Under the pieces are notes generated by a model. It was given only the letters and a program-made list of their open reading frames with translations. It was not told the origin of the DNA and did not search any database. This document shows positions 22,398-30,697 of a stretch of 34,212 bases of DNA, piece after piece (the stretch's first letter is position 1; the number at the start of each line of letters is the position of its first letter). This DNA is from Campylobacterota bacterium (GTDB lineage: Bacteria; Campylobacterota; Campylobacteria; Campylobacterales; Sulfurovaceae): NCBI GenBank assembly GCA_011048515.1, contig DSDW01000120.1, positions 1-34,212 of the forward strand. The letters run 5' to 3'. A program made the translations under genes and the position numbers.

Positions 22398-23728
22398 GAG
22401 GAATTGTTATCGCTGTACTGATAGGCCTGGTATTTTTTGCGCTCTCCATATGGGTATTTACTCCCCAGCACAGTCTGCTGATCGGGCTGGTTGCATTCAT
22501 GGTGGCACTCTGGACCAATGAAGCCTTACCGCTTGGGGCGGTCTCATTACTGCCGATAATGTTGTTTCCGCTCTTTGGTATCCTCGATGTCAATAAAGTT
22601 ACATCCAACTACTCCAATTCGATCATCTTTCTTTTTTTGGGGGGATTTATGCTGGCGATCGCACTGGAGAAGATCAATCTGCACAAATACTTCTCTGCAA
22701 AGCTTTTAAGTTTTTTCCCTAAAACCCCAAGAGGGATCATCTATGCCTTGGCCATTACTTCCGCACTTCTCAGTGGGATACTCTCCAACACGACGGTGAC
22801 ACTGATGTTGATGCCTATTGCACTTTTTTTGAGTGACAATATCAGGCTGAAGGTCCGCTTTTTGCTGGGTATGGCATATGGTTCAAGTATCGGGGGGATA
22901 CTCACGCCTATCGGAACACCCCCCAACCTGATCCTGCTTGGGTTCCTGGAGGAGCATGGGCTGCCTGTATTGGCTTTTGGCGAGTGGATGTACATGATGA
23001 CCCCGGTAGTTGCGGCGATGCTGCTGATCATTCCCTGGCTGCTTGCCCTGGGAGTGTCGAACGAATCTGTGGCAGATGTCCGCAATGAGGTTCCTCAGCT
23101 CAACAGTGAACAGAGAAGGCTCTACTGGATCATAGGGGTCCTTGCGACGATCCTGGTTGCAAATACATTTATGAAACAGATCGCAGGCTTTGCGCTTGAT
23201 GAGAAACTCGTGTTGCTGGGGTTTGGCCTCTTGATGTTCGTACCGCGCATCGGGTTTCTGGAGTGGGAAGATACACGGAATGTACCCTATGAGATCATCT
23301 TCTTGTTCGGTGCGGGATTCTCCATCGCTGCAGCCTTTACAAACACCGGACTTGCCGCAGATATCGCGACAAAACTGGCATTTATCTCATCGATCCCTCT
23401 CTTCTGGATGTTTTTGGTGGTAGCGCTTGTTGTCACATTCTCCACCGAAGTGACAAGCAACACGGCACTCACCTCCATCGCTATCCCGATCTTTTATGAG
23501 TTTTCAAAAATGATGCCCCAGAGCGAGGGAATCCTGCTGCTGATGGTCGCAACGGTGGCTGCGAGCTATGCCTTTATGCTTCCTATCGCAACGCCGCCAA
23601 ACGCGATCGTGATGAGCTCCAGGGTGATCCGTATCAAAGAGATGGCTGCTATCGGATTTAAGCTCAACCTGATCGGTGTGACCGTACTCTCTGTGATTGC
23701 CTATACGCTATGGAGACTCATGTTGTAA
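22394..23728 (+). CDS. DASS (SLC13) family anion:sodium symporter
   Basis: 444 residues with about 11-12 hydrophobic segments. Two hairpin motifs are clear: SNTTVTLML near 131-139 with GTPPNLILLG near 176-185, and the second copy TSNTALTSI near 355 with ATPPNAIVMS near 400. These hold sodium and substrate in the dicarboxylate/sulfate transporters of this family. Substrate cannot be told; a C4-dicarboxylate or sulfate is likely. It is translationally coupled to the deacetylase-like gene, although no functional link is obvious. Confidence 0.88.
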   Translation: MRGIVIAVLIGLVFFALSIWVFTPQHSLLIGLVAFMVALWTNEALPLGAVSLLPIMLFPLFGILDVNKVTSNYSNSIIFLFLGGFMLAIALEKINLHKYFSAKLLSFFPKTPRGIIYALAITSALLSGILSNTTVTLMLMPIALFLSDNIRLKVRFLLGMAYGSSIGGILTPIGTPPNLILLGFLEEHGLPVLAFGEWMYMMTPVVAAMLLIIPWLLALGVSNESVADVRNEVPQLNSEQRRLYWIIGVLATILVANTFMKQIAGFALDEKLVLLGFGLLMFVPRIGFLEWEDTRNVPYEIIFLFGAGFSIAAAFTNTGLAADIATKLAFISSIPLFWMFLVVALVVTFSTEVTSNTALTSIAIPIFYEFSKMMPQSEGILLLMVATVAASYAFMLPIATPPNAIVMSSRVIRIKEMAAIGFKLNLIGVTVLSVIAYTLWRLML

Positions 23729-23738
23729 AAAAGAGTTG

Positions 23739-23884
23739 ATGCAAGAACTCCAGCCCTATCCTTTTACATTCTCTGGTAATACGATGAGAAGAGATACCAG
23801 CGGTCAGGAAAACGTGCCAAAGAGTACACCTACGAAGACTTAAAGTATAGAGCCAGGAGGGTGCTGGATAGCCTTTATATCTAA
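23739..23884 (+). pseudogene. Possible frameshifted small gene
   Basis: An ATG at 23739 opens MQELQPYPFTFSGN. One base out of phase, from 23780, a protein-like frame of 34 codons continues to a stop at 23882-23884 (YDEKRYQRSGKRAKEYTYED onward, ending RVLDSLYI). A single missing base near 23778 would join them into about 48 codons. The second part is rich in charged and aromatic residues, unlike random translation. No family recognised; it may equally be chance. Confidence 0.3.
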
Positions 23885-23949
23885 GAGTGTCGGTAAACAA
23901 TAGGAGTACCCGAAATTTTAGAGGTGAAATTGTACTTTAAATTTAAATT

Positions 23950-23957
23950 GGGGGGGG
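23950..23957. repeat. Homopolymer tract of eight G
   Basis: Eight G in a row in AT-rich intergenic DNA, 32 bases from the 3' end of the tRNA-Ala gene. Tracts of this kind vary in length by slippage in Campylobacter. Here no open frame runs through it. Confidence 0.9.
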
Positions 23958-23988
23958 ATAAATCTATGGGATTGATTGAAATGAGTAA

Positions 23989-24064
23989 TGGTGGAGCATA
24001 GCGGGATCGAACCGCTGACCTCTTCGCTGCCAGCGAAGCGCTCTCCCAGCTGAGCTAATGCCCC
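23989..24064 (-). tRNA. tRNA-Ala (anticodon GGC)
   Basis: 76 bases on the minus strand with an encoded CCA end. The acceptor stem GGGGCAT pairs with ATGCTCC with one G-T pair. The D arm TTAGCTCAGCTGGGAGAGC is standard, the anticodon stem is CTTCG/CGAAG around loop CTGGCAG (anticodon GGC), and the T arm is AGCGGTTCGATCCCGCT. It reads GCC/GCU alanine codons. It lies alone between a transporter gene and pta. Confidence 0.97.
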
Positions 24065-24181
24065 ATAAATAAAGCAAAGAATTTTACTAAAAAAATAGTT
24101 AAAATATACTGTATAGTGAGGCAAAGGCTCCAAGTGCGCTCCGATAGACTGAAATCATACGCTTCACTTCCCTATAGCATT

Positions 24182-24211
24182 TTGACGATATGGTATCATA
24201 TGAGATATGAA
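24182..24211 (+). promoter_or_regulatory. Possible pta-ackA promoter
   Basis: TTGACG (24182-24187), an 18-base spacer and TATGAA (24206-24211), 42 bases before the pta ATG. A moderate sigma-70 match. Confidence 0.35.
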
Positions 24212-24253
24212 ACGAGGAAAGATAATTCCAAAACACAAAAGAGGTGGAAACAG

Positions 24254-26332
24254 ATGCGCTCACTCTATATCACCGCAACGCAGAAAAATGTCGGGATGCT
24301 TTTTGTCTCTTTGGGGTTTATGGAGATGCTCAAACGCAAGCTTCACAGAGTGGCATTTTTCCGTCCGATCATAGAATCAAAAGAGAAAAAAGATCACAGC
24401 ATCACTTTTATGCTTCAGCACTACAAGCTCGATATGAACTACGAAGAGTGTTATGGATGTGATATTGAGTATGCCGAGAAGATGTTTGCTGCAGGAGAGA
24501 GTCAAAAGCTCTACAGTGAGCTTCTGGAAAAATTTAAAACACTTGAAGCGCGTTACGACTTTGTGCTGTGTGAGGGGCTGCCTCGAAGTGTTTTAAAGGC
24601 ATTGGAGTATTATGACCTGAACCTGCAGCTTGCGCAAAACTTTTCCAGTGCAGTTGTCAATGTCATCACGGCACAACATAGAGAGGCAGAAGATATCTAC
24701 GAAGAGATACTCGTTGAGCATGAGAAGTTCAGAGATGAGGGATGTGTGCACTTTGCAAGTTTTGTCAGCCGTGTGGATGAACAGCAGCAAAATTTCTTGC
24801 AAAAAAAACTCAAAAAGCTGGATGCTGGAGTCTATTATCTGCCTGAGATTCGGGAGCTTGGCACTCCCACGATCCAGGATCTGCTTGAGACGCTGGATCT
24901 AAGCAAGATACTCTTTGGTGAGAATGATCACACCCGTACTATACGGGCTTTTCGTGTGGCGGATATGGAGACAGTGCACTTTTTGGAGCAGATTCAAGAA
25001 GATGATCTTGTGGTGGTCCCTGCCGACAGGGTGGGGATCATTCTCTCACTATTTTTGGCACTCTATTCAAATGCGTATCCCAAGATCAGCGGAATCATCT
25101 TCCCCTCTTCGGTACCGCTGCATCCCAATATCAAAAAGATGATCGATGGGCTGGAGGGGCATAAGATACCTCTTTTGAGCACATCAAAAGAGACCTACCA
25201 AACCGTGCAGGCGCTCTCGGGTGTGCATGCACGCCTGCGTGCAGAGAACCGCAGGAAGATCGCTTTGGCACTGGGGCTTTTTGAAAAAAGTGTCGATACA
25301 GCGGTTTTGGAGCAGAAGCTCAGTCACCTGCAAAGTGAGGTGCTCACCCCTTTGATGTTTGAGTATACATTGTATGAACTGGCACGTAAAAAAATCAAAA
25401 AGATTGTCTTGCCCGAGAGCTCCGATGAGCGTATTTTAAGGGCTGCAGAGATCATTTTGCGCAGAGGCATCGCCCAGATAGTACTGCTGGGAGAGAAAAA
25501 GGAGATCGAACAGAACAGCCAAAGATTGGGGCTCGATCTTGCACAGGCAGAAGTGATCGATCCGCGCACTTCAGGGTACCTGGAGGGTTTTGCACAAGCA
25601 TACTATGCGCTGCGAAAAACAAAGGGGGTCAGTCAAAAGGGTGCAGATGAGAGGGTGCAGGATATGAACTATTTTGCAACGATGATGGTATATATGGGAT
25701 ATGCCGACGGTATGGTAAGCGGGGCGATACACTCAACCGCCGATACGATCCGGCCCGCTTTTCAGATCATTAAGGCAGCACCGGGTGTCAGTGCGGTCTC
25801 AAGCGTCTTTTTTATGTGTTTCAAAACAAGAGTGCTTGTATATGGAGACTGCGCGGTCAATCTTGACCCCGATGCTGAGACTTTGGCAGATATAGCGATC
25901 GCTTCGGCGGAAACGGCACGTGCCTTTGGGATAGAACCCAAAGTGGCAATGCTCTCCTATTCTACGGGTTCAAGCGGAAGCGGTGCAGATGTAGATAAAG
26001 TACGCGAAGCTACAGAAATTGTCAGGACAAAAAGAGCTGATCTCCCGGTAGAAGGACCGATCCAGTACGATGCAGCGATCGACAAAGCGGTGGCAAAAAC
26101 AAAGATCCCGGACTCGGAAGTCGCTGGAGAGGCAACTGTATTTATCTTCCCAGATCTTAACACAGGAAACAATACCTATAAAGCGGTTCAGAGTTCAAGC
26201 GGTGCCCTCGCTATCGGTCCGATCCTCCAGGGTCTCAGGAAACCGGTCAATGACCTGAGCCGCGGATGCAGTGTGGATGATATTGTCAATACGGTTGCCA
26301 TTACAGCGATCCAGGCAGGGGATGCCGGATGA
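24254..26332 (+). CDS. pta: Phosphate acetyltransferase, long form
   Basis: 692 residues. It interconverts acetyl-CoA and acetyl phosphate. The N-terminal part (~1-210) is BioD-like P-loop-derived (start MRSLYITATQKNVGMLFVSLG, 'DFVLCEGLPRS'), a DRTGG regulatory domain covers ~215-330, and the C-terminal catalytic PTA domain runs from ~365 (KKIVLPESSDERILRAAEI, 'YADGMVSGAIHSTADTIRPA', 'SYSTGSSGSGADVDKV', 'GPIQYDAA'). The ATG was chosen because GAGGTG lies just upstream and the family N-terminus begins there; a frame 46 codons longer has no such support. Overlaps ackA by 4 bases. Confidence 0.95.
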   Translation: MRSLYITATQKNVGMLFVSLGFMEMLKRKLHRVAFFRPIIESKEKKDHSITFMLQHYKLDMNYEECYGCDIEYAEKMFAAGESQKLYSELLEKFKTLEARYDFVLCEGLPRSVLKALEYYDLNLQLAQNFSSAVVNVITAQHREAEDIYEEILVEHEKFRDEGCVHFASFVSRVDEQQQNFLQKKLKKLDAGVYYLPEIRELGTPTIQDLLETLDLSKILFGENDHTRTIRAFRVADMETVHFLEQIQEDDLVVVPADRVGIILSLFLALYSNAYPKISGIIFPSSVPLHPNIKKMIDGLEGHKIPLLSTSKETYQTVQALSGVHARLRAENRRKIALALGLFEKSVDTAVLEQKLSHLQSEVLTPLMFEYTLYELARKKIKKIVLPESSDERILRAAEIILRRGIAQIVLLGEKKEIEQNSQRLGLDLAQAEVIDPRTSGYLEGFAQAYYALRKTKGVSQKGADERVQDMNYFATMMVYMGYADGMVSGAIHSTADTIRPAFQIIKAAPGVSAVSSVFFMCFKTRVLVYGDCAVNLDPDAETLADIAIASAETARAFGIEPKVAMLSYSTGSSGSGADVDKVREATEIVRTKRADLPVEGPIQYDAAIDKAVAKTKIPDSEVAGEATVFIFPDLNTGNNTYKAVQSSSGALAIGPILQGLRKPVNDLSRGCSVDDIVNTVAITAIQAGDAG

Positions 26333-27516
26333 AAATCGCAGTGATCAATTCCGGAAGCTCTTCGATCAAGTTTAAACTGTTTTATCATCATACTTTGGAG
26401 CTGCTCGCTCATATCCATCTGGAGAAGATAGGCGAGAGCTATTCTGTCGTAACACTGAAATACTCTAGCGGAGAAAAGGTGTTCAACACGGTGATCAGAG
26501 ATCACGAAGAGGGACTGGAGCAGATCGCTTCACTTTTGGCGAAGGAGCATATCCTGGAGGATTTTTCTTCTTTGGACGCAATAGCACATCGGGTGGTACA
26601 CGGCGGAGAGTATTTTCGTGAAGCGACCTTCATCACCGAGGATGTGATCGGGAAGATAGAGGGGCTGATCCCTTTGGCACCTTTGCACAACAGGGCGAAC
26701 CTGGAGGGGATCAGGATCTCCATGCAAAAGGCGCCCAAAGCACCGCAGATAGCCGTTTTTGATACCGCATTTCACGAGACAATGCCCAAAGAGGCTTATA
26801 TGTACGCCCTGAAGCACTCTATGTATGATGAACATAAAATACGCCGCTACGGTTTTCATGGGAGCTCTCATGCCTATGTTTTGAGTGAAGCGGCAAAATT
26901 GTTGGGGAAAGAGGCCAATGAGCTTAATGTGATCACGCTGCACTTGGGCAACGGATCGAGTGCCTGTGCGATACTGAAGGGAAAAAGCATCGACACCTCG
27001 ATGGGGTTCACCCCGCTGGAGGGACTTGTGATGGGTACACGAAGCGGAGATATCGACCCCGCCGTGGTGCTCTATATGCAGCGGGTTCTGGGGCTGAGTG
27101 TTGATGAAGTGGACCGTATCTTAAATGAAGAATCTGGCCTTGTGGGGATCTGCGGCATCAAAGATGTACGAACGATCCTGGAGCAGGAGGATGAAGCCTC
27201 AAAGCTTGCCATTGCCATGATGGTGCGGCGTATCAAAAAATATATCGGGGCATATATGGCACTTTTGGGAGATGTCGATGCGATTGTATTTACCGGTGGA
27301 ATAGGGGAGAACAGCGCTGTGATCCGCCGGAAAGTTCTGGAAAATATCGGCTTTGGAATTGTTCTGGAGAGAGAACAAAACATTCGCAATGCCAGATCTA
27401 TCTCTGCTCCCCAAAGCAGTATAGCGCTACTCGTGATCCCGACTGATGAGGAGCTTGAGATCGCCAAAGAATCACTGAAGCTTCTGGAGAAAAAGCAGAC
27501 ACCGAGTGTAAAATGA
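26329..27516 (+). CDS. ackA: Acetate kinase
   Basis: 395 residues, full length. It transfers phosphate between acetyl phosphate and ADP, yielding ATP and acetate or the reverse. ASKHA-fold motifs are visible: INSGSSSIKFKLF at 6-18, 'AVFDTAFHETMP' with the catalytic Asp, 'RRYGFHGSSH', 'VITLHLGNGSS', 'MGTRSGDIDP' and 'IVFTGGIGENS'. The ATG overlaps the pta stop, so the two enzymes are coupled in one operon. Confidence 0.97.
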   Translation: MKIAVINSGSSSIKFKLFYHHTLELLAHIHLEKIGESYSVVTLKYSSGEKVFNTVIRDHEEGLEQIASLLAKEHILEDFSSLDAIAHRVVHGGEYFREATFITEDVIGKIEGLIPLAPLHNRANLEGIRISMQKAPKAPQIAVFDTAFHETMPKEAYMYALKHSMYDEHKIRRYGFHGSSHAYVLSEAAKLLGKEANELNVITLHLGNGSSACAILKGKSIDTSMGFTPLEGLVMGTRSGDIDPAVVLYMQRVLGLSVDEVDRILNEESGLVGICGIKDVRTILEQEDEASKLAIAMMVRRIKKYIGAYMALLGDVDAIVFTGGIGENSAVIRRKVLENIGFGIVLEREQNIRNARSISAPQSSIALLVIPTDEELEIAKESLKLLEKKQTPSVK

Positions 27517-27588
27517 AAATATGACAATTTGAAATACTTTTCAGGCTGGGGCTGTCTGTTAGGCTATCATCTATAAAAAAGGGGTGGT

Positions 27589-28365
27589 ATGAGCCAGAAA
27601 GTGACAGCGCATATCCGGGAACTCGAAGCGATGAAGAAGTACCCTGATCCGCTCTTCTACAAGGGGGATCTTGCACTTTTAAGCCGTCCGAAAGTCTCTA
27701 TCGTCGGCACAAGGAGTCCCTCTGTCTATACCCAGAATTTCACCTATACCCTTGCCAGGGCATTGGCCAAAAGAGGGGTATCTGTCGTGAGCGGTGCGGC
27801 GATGGGGGTCGATGCGATAGCACATAAAGGTGCAGGGGAGGAAAATACGATCGCCGTGGCAGCCAACGGGCTGGATATACGTTATCCTGCGGTCAACAGA
27901 AAACTGATCGAGACAATTGAATCCAGAGGACTGGTGCTGAGTCAGTTCGATGAGGGGTTCAAGGCAACAGGATGGAGCTTTGTCGTACGCAATGAACTGG
28001 TCGTTGCGCTCGGGGAGATACTGATCGTCACCGAAGCGGATATGGAGAGCGGTTCGATGCGTTCGGTGGAGTATGCTCTGAAAATGGGCAAGGAGATCTA
28101 TGTATGTCCCCATAGACTTGGAGAGAGCCGGGGGACCAATACCCTGCTTGCAGAGGGCAAAGCCAAGCCTATCTATGAGATAGAAGCTTTCGCTTCACGC
28201 TTTGGAAGGAAGGTAAAGAGTGAAATTCCCAGAGATGAGTTTTTCTATTTTTGTCAGACCTCGCCGACATTCGATGCCGCACTGGAACGTTTCGGGGGCA
28301 GGGTCTACGAAGCAGAACTGGAAGGGGCCATCACGATACAAAACGGTATCGTGAGACTGGATTGA
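27589..28365 (+). CDS. dprA: DNA processing protein DprA (Smf)
   Basis: 258 residues. It binds incoming single-stranded DNA and loads RecA during natural transformation. The Rossmann-like core is clear: VSIVGTRSPSVYTQ, 'GVSVVSGAAMGVDAIAHKGA', 'TIAVAANGLDIRYPAVNRKL' and 'FVVRNELVVALGEILIVTEA'. It lacks the N-terminal SAM-like domain of longer DprA, and its C-terminal part is short, as is common in Campylobacterota. AAGGGG precedes the ATG. 72 bases separate it from ackA. Confidence 0.92.
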   Translation: MSQKVTAHIRELEAMKKYPDPLFYKGDLALLSRPKVSIVGTRSPSVYTQNFTYTLARALAKRGVSVVSGAAMGVDAIAHKGAGEENTIAVAANGLDIRYPAVNRKLIETIESRGLVLSQFDEGFKATGWSFVVRNELVVALGEILIVTEADMESGSMRSVEYALKMGKEIYVCPHRLGESRGTNTLLAEGKAKPIYEIEAFASRFGRKVKSEIPRDEFFYFCQTSPTFDAALERFGGRVYEAELEGAITIQNGIVRLD

Positions 28366-28374
28366 TCCGAAGGA

Positions 28375-28887
28375 TTACTTTGAAAGCTGCTCAAGAAGGT
28401 TTTCGAGATAATCCTGAGGGATCATCCCTGCCTGTACGGACTGTACATCACCTTTTGTATCCATAGCGACCATAAAAGGGATGCTTCCGCTCCATTCGGC
28501 ACGTACAGCGATATAGTTGACCAGCATCCTTGCATTTTTTTCTGTGGAAACGGTATAGTTGATCCCTTTTTGGGAGACAAAATCTTTTAACTCTGCTTCA
28601 TTCATCCCCTGTACTTCAATCGATACAATCGCCAGCTTGTCCTTGTATTTTTCCTGAAGTTCGATGAGATGGGGGATAGACTTGAGGCATGGAGGGCATT
28701 TGTGTCCAAAAAACTCAAGAAAAACCACTTTCCCTTTCAGCGAAGGGATATCCAGCCCCTGATCGGCACCTTTGACCTGCACAGTTGTACCATTGATATC
28801 TTTGAAAGAGAGATCAGGCTGTTCTTCCGCATATGACCATGTCCCAAGCGAAACAATAACAAAAAATAGAGTAAGCATTTTTTTCAT
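28375..28887 (-). CDS. TlpA/ResA-like thioredoxin, exported
   Basis: 170 residues. Signal peptide cleaved after WSYA (residue 20). Thioredoxin-like domain with the active-site motif KCPPC (Cys64, Cys67) after VVFLEFFGH, and a cis-proline in SGSIPFMVAMD. Such periplasmic reductases keep cytochrome c or other exported cysteines reduced. The gene converges on dprA with a 9-base gap and has no partner gene here, so its client is unknown. Confidence 0.88.
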   Translation of the reverse strand: MKKMLTLFFVIVSLGTWSYAEEQPDLSFKDINGTTVQVKGADQGLDIPSLKGKVVFLEFFGHKCPPCLKSIPHLIELQEKYKDKLAIVSIEVQGMNEAELKDFVSQKGINYTVSTEKNARMLVNYIAVRAEWSGSIPFMVAMDTKGDVQSVQAGMIPQDYLENLLEQLSK

Positions 28888-29208
28888 CGATAAAACCTTT
28901 GTAAGAAATTAATGCCCACATTATACAGAAACAATATGTAATAAACGTGAAGCGAATAATAAAAGTATCTGAGGGGATAAATCGATGAACAAAGAGCAAT
29001 TATGGAAGGGGTTGTTTTAAAGGGAAAAGTTTGAAATGTTTATAAGGAGGTATGAAATCTTCAAGGGGAGTTAAGATCTATACAGCCCATAATTGCTCTT
29101 GTAAGCAAATGATACAAAGATAAGGTAAACCGAACACTAATCACAAAGAGTGATTTAACCTTAGAAGGGATAAGATAATGGAATAGATCATAGAGAAAAG
29201 GAGAAAAT
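28888..29208. other. 321-base spacer with a long-range inverted repeat
   Basis: AAGAGCAATTATGG (28992-29005) and CCATAATTGCTCTT (29087-29100) are perfect 14-base inverted copies 81 bases apart. Nearer the next gene, AATCAC-AAAGA-GTGATT (29139-29155) is flanked by near-complementary AAGGTAAA (29122-29129) and TAACCTT (29156-29162), so an extended hairpin can form. Only tiny frames (11 and 23 codons) occur, neither convincing. No known RNA family recognised. Confidence 0.6.
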
Positions 29209-29418
29209 ATGGATCCGGTAGAAAAAGATATTCAGGCAAGAAAAGAGGAGATTCTTACCGAGGTGAGAGCGATCTTTAAAGCCAATATGAAGTTCACAGA
29301 CTGGAATGTCCCTGAAGCAAATGACAGGCTTGGAGCCGAGCTGATCATAGGGGTGATGCAGGAGGCGCTTGACACACTGAAAAAAGATGTAGAGGAGGGG
29401 AAATACGATATCTATTGA
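29209..29418 (+). CDS. Small acidic protein of unknown function
   Basis: 69 residues, cytoplasmic, mostly helical (DIQARKEEILTEVRAIFKAN; 'AELIIGVMQEALDTLKKDVEE'). AAGGAG lies 7 bases before the ATG, which supports real translation. It stands alone after a structured spacer and before a GH3 gene with its own promoter. Family not recognised. Confidence 0.7.
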   Translation: MDPVEKDIQARKEEILTEVRAIFKANMKFTDWNVPEANDRLGAELIIGVMQEALDTLKKDVEEGKYDIY

Positions 29419-29465
29419 TCCTGTAAGCATAGTGTCCGATAGCGCGGAATGAAGTCTAGTTGTAC

Positions 29466-29471
29466 TATAAT
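29466..29471 (+). promoter_or_regulatory. -10 box (TATAAT) for the GH3 gene
   Basis: A perfect TATAAT lies 29 bases before the ATG at 29501; AGAAGGG (29488-29494) serves as ribosome binding site. No clear -35 box. Confidence 0.5.
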
Positions 29472-29500
29472 GGGCTTTTTAAGTCAAAGAAGGGCATTGC

Positions 29501-30604
29501 ATGAGTAGAAAATTTTGGTTTATGTTTTTCATCCTGCTGACAGGGGTTGGAAGTTCGGCAGATGAGATGAAGGAGAGGAAACTTTCCCAGATGGCCGGAC
29601 AGATGCTGATGGTCGGGTTTCACGGCACCTCTGCCCCTAAAGGTTCGCAGATCTGTGAGGATATCAGAAGATACGATCTGGGAGGAGTGATACTCTTTGA
29701 CTTCAACCCTGTGGACAAGAACAAACCTAAAAATATAGCAAACAGGGCACAACTGGCAAAACTGACAAAAGAGCTTCAAGCCTGTTCCAATGACGGTAAG
29801 CTTTTAATCGCTGTGGATCAGGAGGGCGGACGGGTACAGCGTCTGAAGATCAGGTACGGCTTTTACGGTCAGTACCCCAAAGCCTCAGATGTCAGCAAAA
29901 TGAGTAACTCAGAGGTGAAAAGCACCTATGAAAAGATGGCCAAAGAGCTTCAAAGCGTAGGAGTCAATTTCGATCTTGCACCGGTCGTCGATCTCTCTAT
30001 CAATCCTCACAACCATGTGATCAACGGCTTGGGAAGATCTTTCGGTAAAGATCCCAAAAAGGTTGCTGCATTCTCTTCTCTCTTTATCGATGCAATGCAT
30101 CGTTATGGTGTGTTGACTTCTCTCAAGCACTTTCCGGGGCATGGCTCTTCGCTTGGAGATACCCACAAAGGCTTTGTGGATGTGACCGATCTTTGGCAGC
30201 CTGAAGAGCTGGAACCCTACAGGCTGCTTGCCGATAAAGCAGATACCGTGATGGTCGCCCATGTCTTCAACAAAAAACTGGACAGCCAATACCCTGCCAG
30301 TCTCTCCTATGAGACGGTGACCAAAAAGCTTCGGTGGCATCTGGGGTATCACGGTGTCGTGATCACCGATGATCTGCAGATGGGAGCGATCTCCAAAAAA
30401 TATGGCTTGAAAAATACGCTCAAACTGGCGATCAATGCGGGAAATGATATCCTGCTCTTTGGAAATCAATTAGATCCCAAAAAGACGGTAAGCACAAAAG
30501 AACTTGTTGAGAATGTCATGGCACTGGTAAAGAGCGGAGAGATCAAGGAAGAGAGTCTGACCAAAGCCTATCAGAGGATACAAAGGCTCAAAGAGAAACT
30601 GTAA
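29501..30604 (+). CDS. Glycoside hydrolase family 3, NagZ-like, exported
   Basis: 367 residues. Signal peptide (~1-20). A single GH3 TIM-barrel domain: IAVDQEGGRVQRL at 103-115, 'FDLAPVVDL' at 157-165, KHFPGHGSS at 209-217 (the His of the acid/base loop near 214) and VITDDLQMGAI at 287-297 with nucleophile Asp290. These motifs match beta-N-acetylhexosaminidases that remove GlcNAc from muropeptides. Typical NagZ is cytoplasmic, while this one carries a signal peptide, so it would work in the periplasm or be anchored there. The following MFS gene may or may not be linked. Confidence 0.9.
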   Translation: MSRKFWFMFFILLTGVGSSADEMKERKLSQMAGQMLMVGFHGTSAPKGSQICEDIRRYDLGGVILFDFNPVDKNKPKNIANRAQLAKLTKELQACSNDGKLLIAVDQEGGRVQRLKIRYGFYGQYPKASDVSKMSNSEVKSTYEKMAKELQSVGVNFDLAPVVDLSINPHNHVINGLGRSFGKDPKKVAAFSSLFIDAMHRYGVLTSLKHFPGHGSSLGDTHKGFVDVTDLWQPEELEPYRLLADKADTVMVAHVFNKKLDSQYPASLSYETVTKKLRWHLGYHGVVITDDLQMGAISKKYGLKNTLKLAINAGNDILLFGNQLDPKKTVSTKELVENVMALVKSGEIKEESLTKAYQRIQRLKEKL

Positions 30605-30697
30605 CCTATTATAGAACTAAAGAAAGTCTATGGTATTGCTTTTACTCGGCAGCGGTTTTAACATCTTAAATGATGAAACGGAACAGAAGGGTTTAGG

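Noticed and set aside
23918-24133. 71-codon minus-strand frame through the tRNA-Ala gene
   Set aside because: It reads straight through a perfect tRNA gene and has no start signal.
24116-24253. 46-codon N-terminal extension of pta
   Set aside because: The family N-terminus starts at 24254 with a good ribosome binding site. The extension covers the likely promoter.
29909-30469. Open frame of 186 codons on the minus strand inside the GH3 gene
   Set aside because: Antisense to conserved catalytic motifs and without a ribosome binding site or recognisable domain.
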